Shown: positions 29,438 through 30,627 of the stretch, one piece after another
Numbering within the stretch: the first letter of the stretch is position 1
How the letters are laid out: every line of letters starts with the position of its first letter
DNA from: DATGQT01 sp033720695
Lineage (GTDB): Bacteria; Bacteroidota; Rhodothermia; Rhodothermales; Rubricoccaceae
Direction of reading: 5' to 3'
Assembly: GCA_033720695.1 (NCBI GenBank)
Contig: JAWWCA010000007.1
Coordinates: 1 to 30,627 of the forward strand
DNA: 30,627 nucleotides
Notes under the pieces: generated by a model
Databases searched by the model: none
Seen by the model: only the letters and a program-made list of their open reading frames with translations
Told to the model about the DNA's origin: nothing
Program-made: the position numbers and the translations under genes

Positions 29438-30627
29438 ATGCGGAACGCGTATCCCCTCCTCTTCTCCCTCGCGGCGCTGCTCCTCGCGCTCCCGGCCCAG
29501 GCCCAGACGGACTACATGGACGTCGCCACCGAGGCCGACCTCCTCGACGGCGGCACCCTCGCCGAGGTCGACATCGCCTGCATCGACCGCGCCGCCGACG
29601 GCACGTTCGTCTTCTTCAACACCCCCTCCGACGAGCTCGTCTCGTACGACCCCGACGCGGCTCCGGGCAGCCGCACCACCATCCTCCGCACGAACGCGGA
29701 GCTCCTGACCGACACGGGCGTGACCGTCACGGCCTGCCGTGCGCTCGACATCGCCGACGACGGGGCCGTCATCGCCGCCCTCGCCGGCGCCGACAACCTG
29801 GACTTCGTCTACCGCCTCGACGGCGGCACGGCTACCGTTCTCACCGACCCCGCCAGCCTCGGCGACAACGGCGACGGCGTCACTGGCCTCGACGTGGACG
29901 GCAGCACCGTCTACCTCGCCCGCTCGGCGTTCTTCGGCGCCCCGGAGGACGGGTTCTACAGCCTCGACGCGACGACGGCCGGCCAGGACCCCACTGCCAT
30001 CCTCCAGAACGCGGACCTCGACCTCTACGACGTCGCCGCTGGTGATGACGGCTGCCTCTACAGCAACTCCTCCGAGTTCGGCGGCACCGGGTTCGTGAAC
30101 GTCACCGTCAGCGTCTGCGACCTCGACACCACGCCGGTCCTCAGTGTCGTCTACGACCCGTTCGCTGACGGCATCTTCACGAACGGGTCCGACGGCGGCC
30201 TCGAGGACATCGAGCTCGGCCCCGCCGGGATCTACCTCTTCAACAACAGCTTCGGCGCCACCGAGGGCGAGCAGTGGGGCTTCGTCGAGTACGGCGGGAC
30301 CGGCGGCGTGCAGTTCGCCAACGAGACGGCGCTCGTGGCCGATGCCGACGTCTCGCTCCTGGCCTACACCGCCCCGTCCGGCACCCACACCATCCTCCAG
30401 GACGGCGTGATCTACGAGGCCAGTTCCTCCTCCTTCGGCGGCACGGACGGGATCGTCAAGTTCACGGACATCCCAGGGGCGCCGGGCTGCGAGGCGAAGT
30501 TCACCTCGGCCGACCTCGCCTACGACGCCGGCACCCGACGCCTCTCCGTCACCGGCGGCGTCCGGAACAACGGGGCCGACCCCGTCCCGCTCCGCCTCGA
30601 GCTCCGCTACAACCGCGACGGCGGCAA
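29438..30627 (+). CDS. Secreted beta-propeller-like protein, 3' end outside the window
   Basis: ATG at 29438 opens a frame of 396 codons that is still open at the window end. The signal peptide MRNAYPLLFSLAALLLALPA, then QAQ, sends it to the envelope. The visible part is rich in Asp, Gly and Thr, with repeated strand-turn units such as GTFVFFNTPSDELVSYDP, NLDFVYRLDGGTATVL, GDDGCLYSNSSEF and GPAGIYLFNNSFG. This suggests an NHL- or SMP30-like propeller. The last residues seen (DAGTRRLSVTGGVRNNGADP) look like the start of a beta-sandwich domain of the kind that precedes sorting tails, so a C-terminal sorting domain is expected beyond the window but not seen. Function is unknown. Confidence 0.8.
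   Translation, partial: MRNAYPLLFSLAALLLALPAQAQTDYMDVATEADLLDGGTLAEVDIACIDRAADGTFVFFNTPSDELVSYDPDAAPGSRTTILRTNAELLTDTGVTVTACRALDIADDGAVIAALAGADNLDFVYRLDGGTATVLTDPASLGDNGDGVTGLDVDGSTVYLARSAFFGAPEDGFYSLDATTAGQDPTAILQNADLDLYDVAAGDDGCLYSNSSEFGGTGFVNVTVSVCDLDTTPVLSVVYDPFADGIFTNGSDGGLEDIELGPAGIYLFNNSFGATEGEQWGFVEYGGTGGVQFANETALVADADVSLLAYTAPSGTHTILQDGVIYEASSSSFGGTDGIVKFTDIPGAPGCEAKFTSADLAYDAGTRRLSVTGGVRNNGADPVPLRLELRYNRDGG

Overview
The window is about 30.6 kb of very GC-rich bacterial DNA. Coding is dense, gene order is mixed, and third codon positions are almost always G or C. The gene set fits the Rhodothermota/Bacteroidota side of the tree, probably a Rhodothermales or Rubricoccaceae-like marine bacterium. 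The clues are secreted proteins with C-terminal type IX secretion-type sorting tails, LVIVD-repeat proteins of the choice-of-anchor B type, a SusB-like GH97 glycosidase, and upstream TAnnTTTG-like (often TAYCTT) promoter elements in place of sigma70 -10 boxes. This placement is inferred from gene content, not from a search.

Positions 1-149 are different. They are AT-richer (about 41% GC over the first 120 bases, counted by hand) and encode the C-terminal part of a methylpurine-DNA glycosylase that breaks off abruptly. Next comes a short block that looks like the T-loop and acceptor strand of a tRNA-like (tmRNA or tRNA-Ala type) 3' end, and then a strong Rho-independent terminator (226-259). 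This is either an integration junction or an assembly chimera.

Region 370-10497 is core metabolism. It starts with a SAM methyltransferase (+). A minus-strand glycerol and sugar-phosphate block glpK-glpD-pgm follows, then a small lipoprotein, polyphosphate kinase ppk1 and an orphan membrane histidine kinase, all on the minus strand. Region 10819-15411 is a plus-strand run: a large fusion of a GT2 glycosyltransferase with an apparently gutted polyprenyl phosphoglycosyltransferase, then accA, a YbgC-like thioesterase and nadC. Region 15498-18707 holds two tandem secreted LVIVD-repeat proteins. Region 18768-24290 has rlpA (-), plsY (+), a TesA-like esterase (-) divergent from a YbbA/YbbP-type ABC ATPase and permease pair (+); E. 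coli shows the same tesA/ybbA/ybbP layout. Region 24294-29296 is all minus strand: the GH97 glycosidase, a retropepsin-like RimB-family protease, pyrB, pyrR and a small HExxH membrane protein. A secreted beta-propeller-like protein starts at 29438 and runs off the end.

Functional links are modest. GlpK and GlpD make and oxidise glycerol-3-phosphate, which PlsY acylates for phospholipids; AccA supplies malonyl-CoA for the acyl chains. PyrR and PyrB form a pyrimidine unit. I see no CRISPR array, insertion sequence, rRNA or intact tRNA. The most unusual items are the 5' junction, the degenerate GT2-PGT fusion, and a recurrent promoter motif that in two cases (10806 and 28650) sits so close to the start codon that leaderless transcripts are predicted.
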